Source: Nostoc sp. UHCC 0926
Lineage (GTDB): Bacteria; Cyanobacteriota; Cyanobacteriia; Cyanobacteriales; Nostocaceae
Assembly: GCF_028623165.1 (NCBI RefSeq)
Contig: NZ_CP117768.1
Coordinates: 5,832,001-5,896,000, forward strand
Length of the DNA stretch: 64,000 bases
Direction: 5' to 3'
Shown here piece by piece: positions 51,576 through 61,471 of the stretch. The notes under the pieces are model-generated. The model saw nothing but the letters and a program-made list of their open reading frames with translations, was not told where the DNA came from and made no database searches. The first letter of the stretch is position 1; each line of letters starts with the position of its first letter. The translations under genes and the position numbers were made by a program.

Positions 51576-53609
51576 TCACTGAGACAACCGCCAAATCTTA
51601 ATAGTATTGTCCTCACTACCACTGACAAGGGTCTTGCCATCAGGACTGAAGGCGACGGATGTCACAGTGTTAGTGTGCCCTGCCAATGTGAGAATTTCCT
51701 CTCCTGTGGCTGGATTCCAGAGTTTGATAGTGCGATCGCGGCTAGCACTAGCAAGAATTTTACCATCGGCACTGAAGGCTACGGATGTGACAGTGTTGCC
51801 ATGTCCCGCCAGTGTGCGAATTTCTTTTCCCGTAGGTAGATTCCAAAGTTTGATGGTGCGATCGCGGCTAGCACTGGCTAAAGTTCTCCCATCTGGGCTA
51901 ATTGCTACGGTTGTTACTGTTTGAGAATTTCCTTCTAGTGTGCGGATTGGGTATCCCTTTGTGAGATTCCAGATTTTGATAGTTTTGTCAAAACTACCAC
52001 TGGCAAGAATCACACCATCGGGGCTGATGGCTACTGACCGCACCCAAAATGTATGCCCTACGAGTGTCCGAATTTGCTCTCCTGTTGCCAAATCCCATAT
52101 TTTAATGGTGTTGTCATCACTACCAGTAACTAGAGTCTCGCTATCAGCACTGATGGCTAGGGCATGAACTGAGTCAGAATGCCCCTGCAAAGTGCGAATT
52201 TGCTTTCGCGTTGTCAAATTCCAGATTTTGATCGTGTTATCATCACTACCACTAACCAGAGTTTTGCCATCTGGGCTGATGACTACGACATTTACCTGCT
52301 GAGAATGCCCGTTGAGTAAAGAGATTGCTTTTCCGGTTGCTAGATTCCAAAGTTTGATGGTGCGATCGCCGCCACTGCTGGCAATGGTTTTGCCATCGGG
52401 GCTGATGGCGACAGATAAAACCGAGTTTCCATGTCCTTGGAGGGTGTTAACTAAGGAAACCTTTGCCAAGGTAATCTTTGGCGGTTGACTTAAAAGCGCT
52501 TCATCTTTGCCAGGGCTATTGTGCTGAAGCCTAGAGACTAAACCAGTCTGAATCCGGCGAAAATGTTTATACCAGGATTCTTGAAATCCGAACAACAGCA
52601 TGAAAGCACTTACCAAAATTAAAATTCTCAGTAAGGGATAACTTTTTGGTAAATATGGTGCTCTAGTTGGTGGTATTTTTCCAGAAGATTTCCCGGCTGG
52701 TGGTAGTGCGAGGAGTTGTTTTGGAGTCAAGTCTCTGAGGACTTCATCGGCTGACTGGTAACGTTGCTGGATGTCTTTTTTCAAAAGCTTGTCGATCACA
52801 AAATCCAACTCTGGATTTAATGGACTCCGCAAATATTGCCGCCAATTACTCACCCAAGCGTACCCAGATTCCATCCACAACTGAAAGGGGGAATTTCCCG
52901 TTAGCAGATGAAAGCAGGTAGCCCCTAAACCGAATAAGTCACTGGCGGGGAAAGCTTTACCATCTCTAATCTGTTCTAGGGGAGAATAACCATGCGAACC
53001 AATGGATGTACCAGATTTCTGCTGAACTCTCGCCGTGAATTGCTTTGACGAACCAAAATCAATCAGACTTAATCGCCCATCACTTTTATGGCGGATAATA
53101 TTTTCTGGCTTGATATCCCGATGAATGACTTTGCGATCGTGGATAAATTTGAGGATGGGCAGTAAATCTAGCAAAATAGATTGAATTTCCCTAGCTTTAT
53201 ACGCCTTGCGCTGTTGCAACTCCTTTAACAAATTCTCCCCATTGATAAACTGCTGCACTAAATATAGGCAGCCATCTTGCTCAAAGTAAGCTAGCAAAGT
53301 CGGAATTTGGGGATGTTCCCCAAGGTCTTGTAGTCGCTGCGCTTCTTCTGCAAACAACTCCATCGCCTTTTTTTGCGACCAAGTTCCTTGGAATTTTGGA
53401 GCTAATTGCTTGATAACACAGCGTTCATTGAGTTTATCTACGTCTTCTGATAGATAGGTTCTGCCAAATCCCCCCTCATCTGAAAGGACTCGGATGACAC
53501 GGAAGCGATTTCTTAAAAGTGACACCAATGGGGTGCTACAACTTTGGCAAAACTTCTTTCCATTGGGATTCAGGGGATTTGGGCAATCGGGATTTAAGCA
53601 GCAGATCAT
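51576..53609 (-). CDS. Ser/Thr protein kinase with seven WD40 repeats
   Basis: A 677-residue kinase. The N-terminus has a zinc-ribbon-like motif (CCLNPDCPNPLNPNG, then FCQSC). The Hanks kinase domain follows: GGFGRTY, catalytic Lys67 (CVIKQL), HRDIKPEN at about 163 and IDFGSSK at about 184. One membrane segment (LLRILILVSAFMLLFGFQ) separates it from a C-terminal propeller of exactly seven WD40 repeats, each of the form GH..V.SVAISPDGKTLASGS.D.TIKIWNL. The propeller should lie outside the cytoplasm or act as a docking scaffold. I start at ATG 53609 (MICCLNPDCPN), the usual start of this kinase type, nine codons inside the first ATG. Confidence 0.92.
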   Translation of the reverse strand: MICCLNPDCPNPLNPNGKKFCQSCSTPLVSLLRNRFRVIRVLSDEGGFGRTYLSEDVDKLNERCVIKQLAPKFQGTWSQKKAMELFAEEAQRLQDLGEHPQIPTLLAYFEQDGCLYLVQQFINGENLLKELQQRKAYKAREIQSILLDLLPILKFIHDRKVIHRDIKPENIIRHKSDGRLSLIDFGSSKQFTARVQQKSGTSIGSHGYSPLEQIRDGKAFPASDLFGLGATCFHLLTGNSPFQLWMESGYAWVSNWRQYLRSPLNPELDFVIDKLLKKDIQQRYQSADEVLRDLTPKQLLALPPAGKSSGKIPPTRAPYLPKSYPLLRILILVSAFMLLFGFQESWYKHFRRIQTGLVSRLQHNSPGKDEALLSQPPKITLAKVSLVNTLQGHGNSVLSVAISPDGKTIASSGGDRTIKLWNLATGKAISLLNGHSQQVNVVVISPDGKTLVSGSDDNTIKIWNLTTRKQIRTLQGHSDSVHALAISADSETLVTGSDDNTIKIWDLATGEQIRTLVGHTFWVRSVAISPDGVILASGSFDKTIKIWNLTKGYPIRTLEGNSQTVTTVAISPDGRTLASASRDRTIKLWNLPTGKEIRTLAGHGNTVTSVAFSADGKILASASRDRTIKLWNPATGEEILTLAGHTNTVTSVAFSPDGKTLVSGSEDNTIKIWRLSQ

Positions 53610-54053
53610 GATCTGACAGGCGCGACTGCATGACAACTTAGGCTAAGTTTGCCCCTAACTTTCCCTTAAGAAAATTGACTCTCGCTTACTTGTGGTAGAA
53701 AACCCTGTCTGGGGATTGGGGAATTACTTATATCGTTAGCGTTTGTAAATAGTAGTCAGTCTTCCTTATCTGTGGAAAACTACGAGAGCCATAAGATTAA
53801 TTATTCTTTCGATTATATAATAATCTGAATAGAAATTTTTTCTGAAATGTTAGCCCTAGTAATTTTGCTTGTATATTGGCAAGCTATAAGTGACTAAGTA
53901 TTAAGTTAAACCCTGATTAATTAACCATTACTGACTATGAAATCTAGTCAAAATGCTTACTATATTTGTTTTTAATATTTTAAATCGCCCATAACTAATT
54001 ATTCATTTGATACCTTAGCCAAATAAAGCTTCAACTTAATTTTGTCACCTTGT
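53610..54053. other. Intergenic between two kinase genes
   Basis: About 440 AT-rich bases. No gene and no clear structured element seen. It should hold the promoter of the WD40 kinase. Confidence 0.4.
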
Positions 54054-55106
54054 TTACTTGAGCTTTGCTCTCCATTTCCGAATAGCACTAGCAGTTCTGG
54101 CAGCAGGTGGTATGTATACATCAGGATTTTCGGGAGAATTTTCGTATTGTGTAATACTTCTATTATTTGATTTTTGGGTAGTTAGACAGTTAGCCAAAGT
54201 AGGCAAATAGCTTTTATTACTTAAAGCTTTCATCACTTCATCGGCAGTCTTAAACCGATCATTTAACGTAACTTTCACCATTTTTCCTAAAATATGAGCG
54301 AAACTGTTGCTAATATTTACCTCTTTTTGCCAGCATATCTCACCAGAATTCGCGTCGTACTCAAACTCTAAAGGACTTTTAGCAGTCAACATATAAATAC
54401 AAGTTACACCCAGTGCATAAATATCACTGGCATAAACTGGATGTAGAGAAAACTGTTCTGGTGGTGCAAATCCTCTAGTCCCAATAAAATTGGTGTTTAC
54501 AGCTTGATTGATTGACTTTTCACAAACGTCAACTAATTGCTCTTTCACCGCACCAAAATCAATCAGCACTACCCGCCCATCATGCTCACACCGCAATAAA
54601 TTTTGGGGCTTAATATCCCGATGAATTACACGATGTTGATGAAGATACTGCAATACTGGTAATAATTCTTGTAAAAAATGTTTAACTGAGGTTTCACCTT
54701 TGGGCCCAGTTTGCCGCACTTCTCGTGCCAAAGTCAAACCCGGTACGTATTCTTGAATTAAAAAAAACTCTCCATTCGCCTGAAAGTAGTCTAATAACAT
54801 GGGAATTTGCGAATGACTACCGAGTTGACCCAAAGTTCTTGCCTCTTTTTCAAAGCGCATACATGCCCTTTGCCAACTTTGCGGATTAGTCACTTTCGGA
54901 CAAAGCTGTTTAATAACACACAGAGGCTTCCCAGGTAATATGGTATTTTTAGCTAAAAAGGTAATGCCAAAACCACCTCTACCCAAAATTTGCAATATTT
55001 CATAGCGATCGCGAAATAGCTTCTTGGAACCACACATCTGACCAAGTTGAGTTTGCTGTGAAATGCTCTCTTGAGAATTCGTTATTTTCTGAGAAAAGCG
55101 ATTCAT
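54054..55106 (-). CDS. Ser/Thr protein kinase
   Basis: A 350-residue kinase without a membrane segment. Motifs: GRGGFGITF (42-50), Lys66 (VIKQLCP), HRDIKPQNLL and IDFGAVKEQL, then GTRGFAPPEQ in the activation segment and YALGVTCIYMLT. The C-terminal 45 residues (ENSPENPDVYIPPAARTASA) are a short tail with no domain. It is probably cytoplasmic. It lies 440 bases upstream of the WD40 kinase on the same strand; the two are related but not identical in layout. Confidence 0.92.
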   Translation of the reverse strand: MNRFSQKITNSQESISQQTQLGQMCGSKKLFRDRYEILQILGRGGFGITFLAKNTILPGKPLCVIKQLCPKVTNPQSWQRACMRFEKEARTLGQLGSHSQIPMLLDYFQANGEFFLIQEYVPGLTLAREVRQTGPKGETSVKHFLQELLPVLQYLHQHRVIHRDIKPQNLLRCEHDGRVVLIDFGAVKEQLVDVCEKSINQAVNTNFIGTRGFAPPEQFSLHPVYASDIYALGVTCIYMLTAKSPLEFEYDANSGEICWQKEVNISNSFAHILGKMVKVTLNDRFKTADEVMKALSNKSYLPTLANCLTTQKSNNRSITQYENSPENPDVYIPPAARTASAIRKWRAKLK

Positions 55107-55518
55107 TAGTATAGGATATTTACTTTGAAATGTCTCTAATCTTACGACAAATATTCCTTGGCAACAGTAAAATTACTGCTTCTTTGCTAAATCATCATTA
55201 CTTTTCTGTTAAAAATTCAAAAAGCAAAAATAAATTTTTGTAGAACTTACGGATTGACAAGAAAGAATTAAATATGTTTTCCAAAAATCTTTGCAACACG
55301 TGAATCGACTGTAGGGGCGCAACTTTGCCGACCTTTAACAAGGGGATTTTGCCCCTTGTTAAGCCCCAAGTTTTGTTAACTGAGATGGTAGCTAGATTTA
55401 CGCGCCCACTGGACTAATACTGATTACCTGTGAGCTTACATAGAACAAGTGAATTTTGCCCCAAGTCTTACCAAGCCTGATTTTGTGCAGTTTCACAAAG
55501 AATTGGTACAAGTATTTT
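55107..55518. other. Intergenic with a strong hairpin
   Basis: TTAACAAGGGG (55335-55345) and CCCCTTGTTAA (55352-55362) form perfect 11-bp arms with a 6-base loop. It lies between a kinase promoter and the end of the GH57 gene, whose transcripts run toward it, so it could end GH57 transcription. No other feature. Confidence 0.55.
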
Positions 55519-57753
55519 CTAAGGCACCTCAATGGGAATCAAAGCATTTTCTGGTAAGTAGTTGGAAAAATGCCCTTCATCCGCAAGCACCAAAATCAGG
55601 CGCAACGGATAATCTGGTGGAACTTGCAAGTCTGCCCACGGCACTGCCAACTCTAAACAACTATTTATTGCTACTTGAGCGCGACTGAAACGGGGATGCC
55701 ATTGAGAATTGTCTCCAGCTTCCCGAAACTGAATCGATTGTGTCAGCAAGTTAATTTCCAAAAGATGATGGAAAAGGTAATTAAGTGGGGCTGCATCTGG
55801 TAAATCTGCCAAGGGAACTGGGCTGTTGACCATTGTTTTTTCTGGATAAAACCACAGCAAATTTAACTCTGCTGGCAAATCCTGCCCTGGTGCTGCGCCA
55901 CTTTTAAAGTCCAGCCGCAAATAAAAATTGAGGTGATCCACCCCATACCAAAGTCGCTGGATGACACTGCTATTGTGCATCGTCCCCCGTGCCCCACCGA
56001 TTTCTATGCGTCCAGCTTTATCCCAATCTTGTTCATCACCCTTACCATCGATGACGGGATGAATAAACCCTTGTGGGGTGTGGTTTCCCTGTGCTTCGTG
56101 GATTTCCACTGGTTGCTTGAGATAGGACGGTACAGGTTCATTTAATGCCTTGTAAATGCCAAACAGATGTTCTCGAAATAACTGGTCAAAGATGGCATCT
56201 TGATTTGAGGAGTGTCCTGTACCAAACCACCAAAACCAGTCTGAACCCTCTGCCGCATATAATGCTTCCCATGCTTCTGGGTTGTTTTCTTCCGTCGCTT
56301 CGGGATGACTTGCCAACAAATTCCTGGCTTCTGTCAAGTAATCCCAAGCACGATTTTTGGCAGGATCGCCTATCCAGGTGGTAAAACTACCATCTACCCA
56401 AGAACCACTATGTAGTTGCCCTCCGGGAATAGTGGCTGTGGCTGGAAATTCTTCCAGAAATTCGGAGACAGTGACGAGTTTGAGGTGGGATTCATCGCTC
56501 AAGCTTTGATACAAAGCTTCTAGGAAGGGTTTGCCGTCTTGGGGATAAAATTCCCAGCAATTTTCCCCATCCAAAGCGATGGTAACTAGCCAAGGTTGTT
56601 CACTTTGACTGTCTCTTTGCATTTTAGCGATCGCTTGCAAATGTCCCACTAAGTCTGCTGCTGCCTGTTTTGCTGGCATCGCACTATAGGTAAAGCCAAT
56701 CAAATCTGATAATCTGTGGTCACGAAACACAATTGACAAGTCGCCCTCTGCGGTTTGCAGGCGATACGGTTGGTACAACAGTTCTGGTTGCTGCACATTC
56801 CCCGCCCCATCCCGATGAAATAACTGTTTCAGCGTCCACCCTAAGACGGCTTCATCTGAGCATATCCACTTAAACCCTTGGTTAATAATGTCTGGAAGTA
56901 TCTGTGGACTTACTGACTGTTCCGAAGGCCACAACCCACGAGGTATCTGTCCAAAGCGGTCTTTATAAATGTTCCAAGCTTTCCGCAAGTGGCGGGGAAT
57001 ATCTTCTGCCCACTGAAATCGCTGCTCAGGTAGTATCATATTGGGCACAGCTACCCGACCAGAGTTGGTATCAGTTAGCAAGGGCAAAATCGGATGAGTG
57101 TAAGGCGTGGTGGTAACTTCTAGCTGCCCCGCCTCCTGCATTTTCCGATGTTGGGGGATAATGCGGCTGAGGATTTCTCGCTGTTTGGAATAAATGCGCT
57201 GGCGATCGCTTAAAGTAAAATTCCGTCCCTGTTTTAACCAAGCAGCAATTTCCGGGTCATCCCAAAAGAGCGGATCGATCCAAGCCAAATTGTGCCAAGC
57301 TAGCAAATCACCATAATCTGGCAATTCCCAATTTGCCAAACACCAAGCTTGCCCCTTCTCCTGCCTTTGCTGGTACAACTCGGCATAGCGGGGATGGGGG
57401 TCAATCAGGGTGTGGTGATTGGCATCGAAAAAGTGTTGGATAATGAATTCCCGCTGTTGCTGTTTGAGTTGTTCATCTGGTGTCAAGCTGGCTGTAAGGT
57501 AAGGGTCAAAAGCAGTACCAGCAATATAATCTTCAAGTTGCAATATCAGCGATGGAACTAAATTCACCGTTTGGTGTAACTTAGGATACCGCTCTAAGAG
57601 CAATACCAAATCCAAATAATCTTTAGTCCCATGCAAACGTACCCAAGGTAGACGGTACTGCTGACTCGAAGATAGCGAAACGCCGCTGCCAGGAGATTTG
57701 TACAGCGGCTGATGTTGATGCCAGATAAAAGCGATGTAAAGAGGATGGGACAT
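55519..57753 (-). CDS. Glycoside hydrolase family 57
   Basis: A 744-residue alpha-glucan-active enzyme. The five-region GH57 pattern is visible: WHQHQPLY near the N-terminus, PRGLWPSEQSV with the probable nucleophile Glu, KWICSDEAVLGW, and VTIALDGENCWEFYPQDG with the probable acid Asp. The C-terminal 200 residues are beta-rich (FNFYLRLDFKSG-like LNFYLRLDF), probably an accessory domain. GH57 enzymes are amylases, branching enzymes or amylopullulanases and would act on glycogen here; which activity cannot be decided. Start ATG at 57753 fits the family. Confidence 0.92.
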   Translation of the reverse strand: MSHPLYIAFIWHQHQPLYKSPGSGVSLSSSQQYRLPWVRLHGTKDYLDLVLLLERYPKLHQTVNLVPSLILQLEDYIAGTAFDPYLTASLTPDEQLKQQQREFIIQHFFDANHHTLIDPHPRYAELYQQRQEKGQAWCLANWELPDYGDLLAWHNLAWIDPLFWDDPEIAAWLKQGRNFTLSDRQRIYSKQREILSRIIPQHRKMQEAGQLEVTTTPYTHPILPLLTDTNSGRVAVPNMILPEQRFQWAEDIPRHLRKAWNIYKDRFGQIPRGLWPSEQSVSPQILPDIINQGFKWICSDEAVLGWTLKQLFHRDGAGNVQQPELLYQPYRLQTAEGDLSIVFRDHRLSDLIGFTYSAMPAKQAAADLVGHLQAIAKMQRDSQSEQPWLVTIALDGENCWEFYPQDGKPFLEALYQSLSDESHLKLVTVSEFLEEFPATATIPGGQLHSGSWVDGSFTTWIGDPAKNRAWDYLTEARNLLASHPEATEENNPEAWEALYAAEGSDWFWWFGTGHSSNQDAIFDQLFREHLFGIYKALNEPVPSYLKQPVEIHEAQGNHTPQGFIHPVIDGKGDEQDWDKAGRIEIGGARGTMHNSSVIQRLWYGVDHLNFYLRLDFKSGAAPGQDLPAELNLLWFYPEKTMVNSPVPLADLPDAAPLNYLFHHLLEINLLTQSIQFREAGDNSQWHPRFSRAQVAINSCLELAVPWADLQVPPDYPLRLILVLADEGHFSNYLPENALIPIEVP

Positions 57754-57831
57754 AAGAATAGTTAGGAGTTAAGAATGAGGAGTTAGGAGTTGATTCAAAA
57801 CTCATAACTCCTAACTCCTAACTCCTAACTT

Positions 57832-58062
57832 TTACACCACTTGCTCAATTTCTGCAATTTCGGGAATCATTTCTTTGAGGCGGCGCTCAATACCCATTCT
57901 CAGGGTCATTGCAGAACTGGGGCAAGAACCACAAGCACCTTGCAACCGCAGTTTTACAACAGGCCCATCGAGTTCTACGAGTTCCACGTTGCCGCCATCA
58001 GACATCAGATAAGGGCGCATTTCATCTAAGACTGTTTCAACGTTGTCAATTGTGAGTTCCAT
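57832..58062 (-). CDS. nfu: NifU-like iron-sulfur scaffold protein (Nfu)
   Basis: A 76-residue single-domain Nfu. The cluster-binding CGSC (Cys44, Cys47) is in LRLQGACGSCPSSAMTLRMG, and the start VETVLDEMRPYLMSDGGNVE is typical. Such proteins hold and pass on [4Fe-4S] clusters, in cyanobacteria notably for photosystem I. It lies just upstream of GH57 on the same strand, separated by a STRR run of AACTCCT. Confidence 0.95.
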   Translation of the reverse strand: MELTIDNVETVLDEMRPYLMSDGGNVELVELDGPVVKLRLQGACGSCPSSAMTLRMGIERRLKEMIPEIAEIEQVV

Positions 58063-58625
58063 AGTTTTAGACCTGCTAAGTTAATGATGGGCATTGGGGA
58101 GAGCCACTGCGTTGCCGGGGTTCCCTCGGTTAAAGCAAGTGGCGTCATTGGGCATTAACAATTTGTAATTCGTAATTACTAATGACACTCTCTAAGCGGA
58201 CTCGTAAAGCCTGCGGCATAGCTACGCTTAGGGCGCAGCCTCTCCAAGAGTTGAGGCTGCCTAGAGAGGGCGCCTGATAAAGAAGACAGTAATTACGTTG
58301 GTGTGAGCCTCTTACTTTACTCTAGCCTTTAGATTCTGCTTTGCAGTCCAACGAACGCAGGATTTAATGCTCTTAACTATACGTCACCGTAAAAAGGGGT
58401 CAAAAATACTATTTTTCGTAAATCGAGTAGAGCAAAGCCAAAGCCAACACTTAGGCGTTTGTTGTGTTTTTTTCTTTAACCCAATCTATAATTATACAAT
58501 TTTTTTGTGGACTAGGGACGGAATTATTTCCAATCTCCAATCCCAATTTTGTTATTAAATAATAATGTTTAAAACTTAAAACCCAGTATTGCCAAGTATC
58601 CTAACTCCTAACTCCTAACTCAGCA
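58063..58625. other. Intergenic with inverted dispersed repeat
   Basis: 58200-58243 is the inverted copy of the repeat seen at 41097 and 61218 (GTCGTAAAGCC-type start as CTCGTAAAGCCTGCGGCATA, then CTACGCTTAGGGCGCAGCCT), followed by AAGAGTTGAGGCTGCC. AACTCCT heptamers stand at 58598-58620. No gene supported. Confidence 0.55.
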
Positions 58626-60398
58626 CTAAGCACTGTTTGTTGAGTCGCTATCACTAGATGAAACCATGACTGGCTGTTGATATAGTGGCACTGTAAATGT
58701 CACTGTTGAACCAAGTCCTTCGCCCAGACTATAAAAATGTACCTCGCCGCCCATTGCCTCCACTAGCTTCTGGGATATTGCCAGTCCTAAACCTGTACCA
58801 CCGTACTGGCGAGTGCGGGAGCCATCCACCTGAGAGAATAATTGAAACAGTTTATCTTGTTTGTCCAAAGAAACACCGATGCCAGTGTCTGCCACACGTA
58901 CTCTCACCATGCCAGGAAATTCCTGACCTTGAAAGTTTGGCTTCGCTTTTTTGAGTACTAAATCGGCACTGACAGTGACACCACCTTCATGGGTAAATTT
59001 GATGGCGTTACCTAGTAAATTGAGCATAACTTGTAGCAATCGTTGGTAGTTGCTTAGGACAATGATTTCATCGGAGGTAGCAGGCATTTGCATCCGGAAG
59101 CTGAGGTTTCTCATTTCTGCTTGGGGACGCATGAAACTTTCTACATCACTGAATAGCTCATCTAGCTTGACAGGAGCGTAAACTAGGTCCATTTTGCCCG
59201 CTTCAATTTTGGCAATGTCCAAAATATCGTTGATGATATTCAGCAGATGTATCGATAATTGGTGAGCTTCTGCCAAAAATTGGTTTTGTTCTTCTGGGTC
59301 ATCTGCCATCCCTTCTAAAATCAGCTTCAAGAAGCCGATCATCCCGTTGAGGGGGGTACGAATTTCATGGGATACATTAGCCAGAAACTCGCTTTTGAGG
59401 CGGGAAGCTTCTTCGGCTTTTTGACGCGCTGCTTCTAATTCTTTATATAAAGTAGCGTGTGCGATCGCAGTTCCCAATTGATCTGCTGCTTCTTTTGCCA
59501 GATCTAATTCCGATTCTGTTAGTGTGTAGCATTCATCCTGCCAAGTCAAGGCAACCAATCCATTGGCTTGGTCTTGATAGCAAGTCGCAATCACCAAAGT
59601 GTTCTGCCGCCCAGACTTTGTGTATCCAGGCACTTCCATCACAACTGGTTCTAGGGTTGTCAAAGCCTGAGCAAAGGCAGGCTCAGAACCTATATCTATT
59701 TCTTCTGAAGCTAGCATGACTGAGGTGAGTTCTGGCTGATGATACTCAGCCATCACTTTCACTTTTAAGCTACAAGGCTGGTAAGGACGACAAATAATGC
59801 AGCGCTCTAGCCGCAGTGCTTTCCCCAAACTGTCAACTGTTTGCTGCCAAATAATATCGAAATCCAATGTCCGGCGAATATTTCTGGTAATGCGATTTAC
59901 CAATTTTTGGTGTTGCTGTGAACGTAAAGCCAACTCTATTTGTGTGGGCGTTTTTGGTGCCACACGCACTTGTTTTTTGTTTAGTGTCGCTTGCACTAAC
60001 CGTCCCATCACTAAAACTGTAGTGGCAGTCGTTCCCAAACTCGGCATAATCGGACTAATCACTAAGTCCAATTCAAATAATTTCTGGTGGTAGCTAAACC
60101 AACACTGAAACCTTTCTGGCATCAAACTTGTCAAAATTCGGTGCAATCGTTCTAAATAAGTAACCTTATCCACTGGGGCAAAGGTTTGGGACTGGTTCAG
60201 ATCGTCAACTACTTTTTCAGTATTTAACCCCAGAAGTTCGCTCTGCTGCCAACAAAAGGTCAGATAGCGCCCTGCCCCATCTTGCGTATACACCAACTCG
60301 GCTCCTAGAGTTGGTAATGAGCCATCAGTCTTACTGGTGATAGATTCCAGATTTTGGGAAAATACATTTGGCAATTGGGAATTGGCAGTAATAGTCAT
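58626..60398 (-). CDS. Sensor histidine kinase (PAS-like, GAF, HisKA, HATPase)
   Basis: A 590-residue soluble sensor kinase. Residues 30-135 look like a PAS domain, and about 165-318 form a GAF domain (DFDIIWQQTVDSLGKALRLE). A coiled linker leads to the HisKA domain with phospho-acceptor His344 in NVSHEIRTPLNGMIGFLKLI. The ATPase domain has LNLLGNAIKFTHEGG (N box), VADTGIG (G1) and GGTGLGLAIS (G2). No receiver follows and no response regulator is adjacent, so it is an orphan. The GAF domain lacks an evident bilin-binding Cys context that I could name. No membrane segment. Confidence 0.92.
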   Translation of the reverse strand: MTITANSQLPNVFSQNLESITSKTDGSLPTLGAELVYTQDGAGRYLTFCWQQSELLGLNTEKVVDDLNQSQTFAPVDKVTYLERLHRILTSLMPERFQCWFSYHQKLFELDLVISPIMPSLGTTATTVLVMGRLVQATLNKKQVRVAPKTPTQIELALRSQQHQKLVNRITRNIRRTLDFDIIWQQTVDSLGKALRLERCIICRPYQPCSLKVKVMAEYHQPELTSVMLASEEIDIGSEPAFAQALTTLEPVVMEVPGYTKSGRQNTLVIATCYQDQANGLVALTWQDECYTLTESELDLAKEAADQLGTAIAHATLYKELEAARQKAEEASRLKSEFLANVSHEIRTPLNGMIGFLKLILEGMADDPEEQNQFLAEAHQLSIHLLNIINDILDIAKIEAGKMDLVYAPVKLDELFSDVESFMRPQAEMRNLSFRMQMPATSDEIIVLSNYQRLLQVMLNLLGNAIKFTHEGGVTVSADLVLKKAKPNFQGQEFPGMVRVRVADTGIGVSLDKQDKLFQLFSQVDGSRTRQYGGTGLGLAISQKLVEAMGGEVHFYSLGEGLGSTVTFTVPLYQQPVMVSSSDSDSTNSA

Positions 60399-60572
60399 TA
60401 ATTGAGTTGGATAGACAAAGGGTATCCGACCGTAATTTTACTAAAGCTGCTCAAATTTATGCAGAAATTTTTACAGCTTTTTCGTTTTATTGGGTATTTC
60501 TTGGTGTTTTGAAATCTAGATTGGCAAACTTCATTTTTTTAACTTGCATTGACAGCTGGCTGATTGCTCACG

Positions 60573-60809
60573 TCAATCGTTCCATTCACCCCGAGGAGGA
60601 ACAGGGGTACGCACAGGGGTGCGCGTCAGTTCATCATCCCTAAGGATTTCACCCCGTAACCACTGGCGAATCGCCACCTCAATGACTTTACTTGGATCAT
60701 TGGTGAGATGCTGAATTTGCTCTAGTAACTCGGAGTCTAGGCGGACAGCAATTTCTACCTTATCGGCTCGTGTGTTTTCCGCTTCGGTAGTTTTCTCTTG
60801 CATATTCAT
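60573..60809 (-). CDS. Ribbon-helix-helix-like small protein
   Basis: A 78-residue protein. Residues 16-55, KVEIAVRLDSELLEQIQHLT then PSKVIEVAIRQWLRGE, fit a ribbon-helix-helix DNA-binding fold of the CopG/Arc type: one strand and two helices. The C-terminal tail RTPVRTPVPPRGEWND is Pro/Arg-rich. No toxin gene is next to it, so an antitoxin role is not supported; it may be a stand-alone regulator. Start could also be two codons later (MQEKT). Confidence 0.65.
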   Translation of the reverse strand: MNMQEKTTEAENTRADKVEIAVRLDSELLEQIQHLTNDPSKVIEVAIRQWLRGEILRDDELTRTPVRTPVPPRGEWND

Positions 60810-61471
60810 AGATTTGATATACTCTGAATTGGTTTTGTCTAAAGCTTTGTAAAGTAGTTATATTCATCATTTGGGCTAATTCGCTGAAAAATCTTCAAGG
60901 GCACAGTTACATAGTTCCCTGAAATAGCACCAAAGTAACAGCTTTAACTTTCAAATCGCATTTTTCATATAACTGACTAGACAATGGCTCTAGAAGTTTT
61001 GCCGATAAATCAGTGATTCCGGGCATTTACGGGTGGTAATTGCCCACGATCCCTACATGATCCCTACATGTACTTATTTACATTTATTGTACGCTCCTAG
61101 CTGATGATTACTAGCAGTGACAAATAGACTTTCATAATATTCTTAAAAGTCCACCTATTTAGATCGAAACTTAAAGATGGGGTGAAGAGGGGAGGCAGAA
61201 GGGCATACTACTTCTCTACGAGAGGCTGCGCCCTAAGCGTAGCTATGCCGCAGGCTTTACGACTGCGCTCAGTAACCAGGGGAGCAGGAGAGATAATAGT
61301 AACTCTTAACTCCTAATTCCTAACTCAGCACGGGCTAAACCATAGCTATCCGCTAACGGAACTCAGCAAACTCAGCATTAAAAGCTAGGAGCGTCTTGGC
61401 TAAGAAAGCATTAAAATACATTAAGTAAATTGCTCTTTTAACTTTGGTTGCTGCTAAGGCAAAGATAGTAT
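60810..61471. other. Intergenic upstream of lepA with dispersed repeats
   Basis: About 660 bases. 61214-61262 holds the dispersed repeat in its full form (CTACGAGAGGCTGCGCCCTA then GCCGCAGGCTTTACGAC), and 61304-61325 a run of AACTCCT-type heptamers. CCGTTAGCGGATAGC-like pieces near 61345 are shared in inverted form with 40985. The lepA promoter should lie between 61380 and 61470. Confidence 0.55.
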
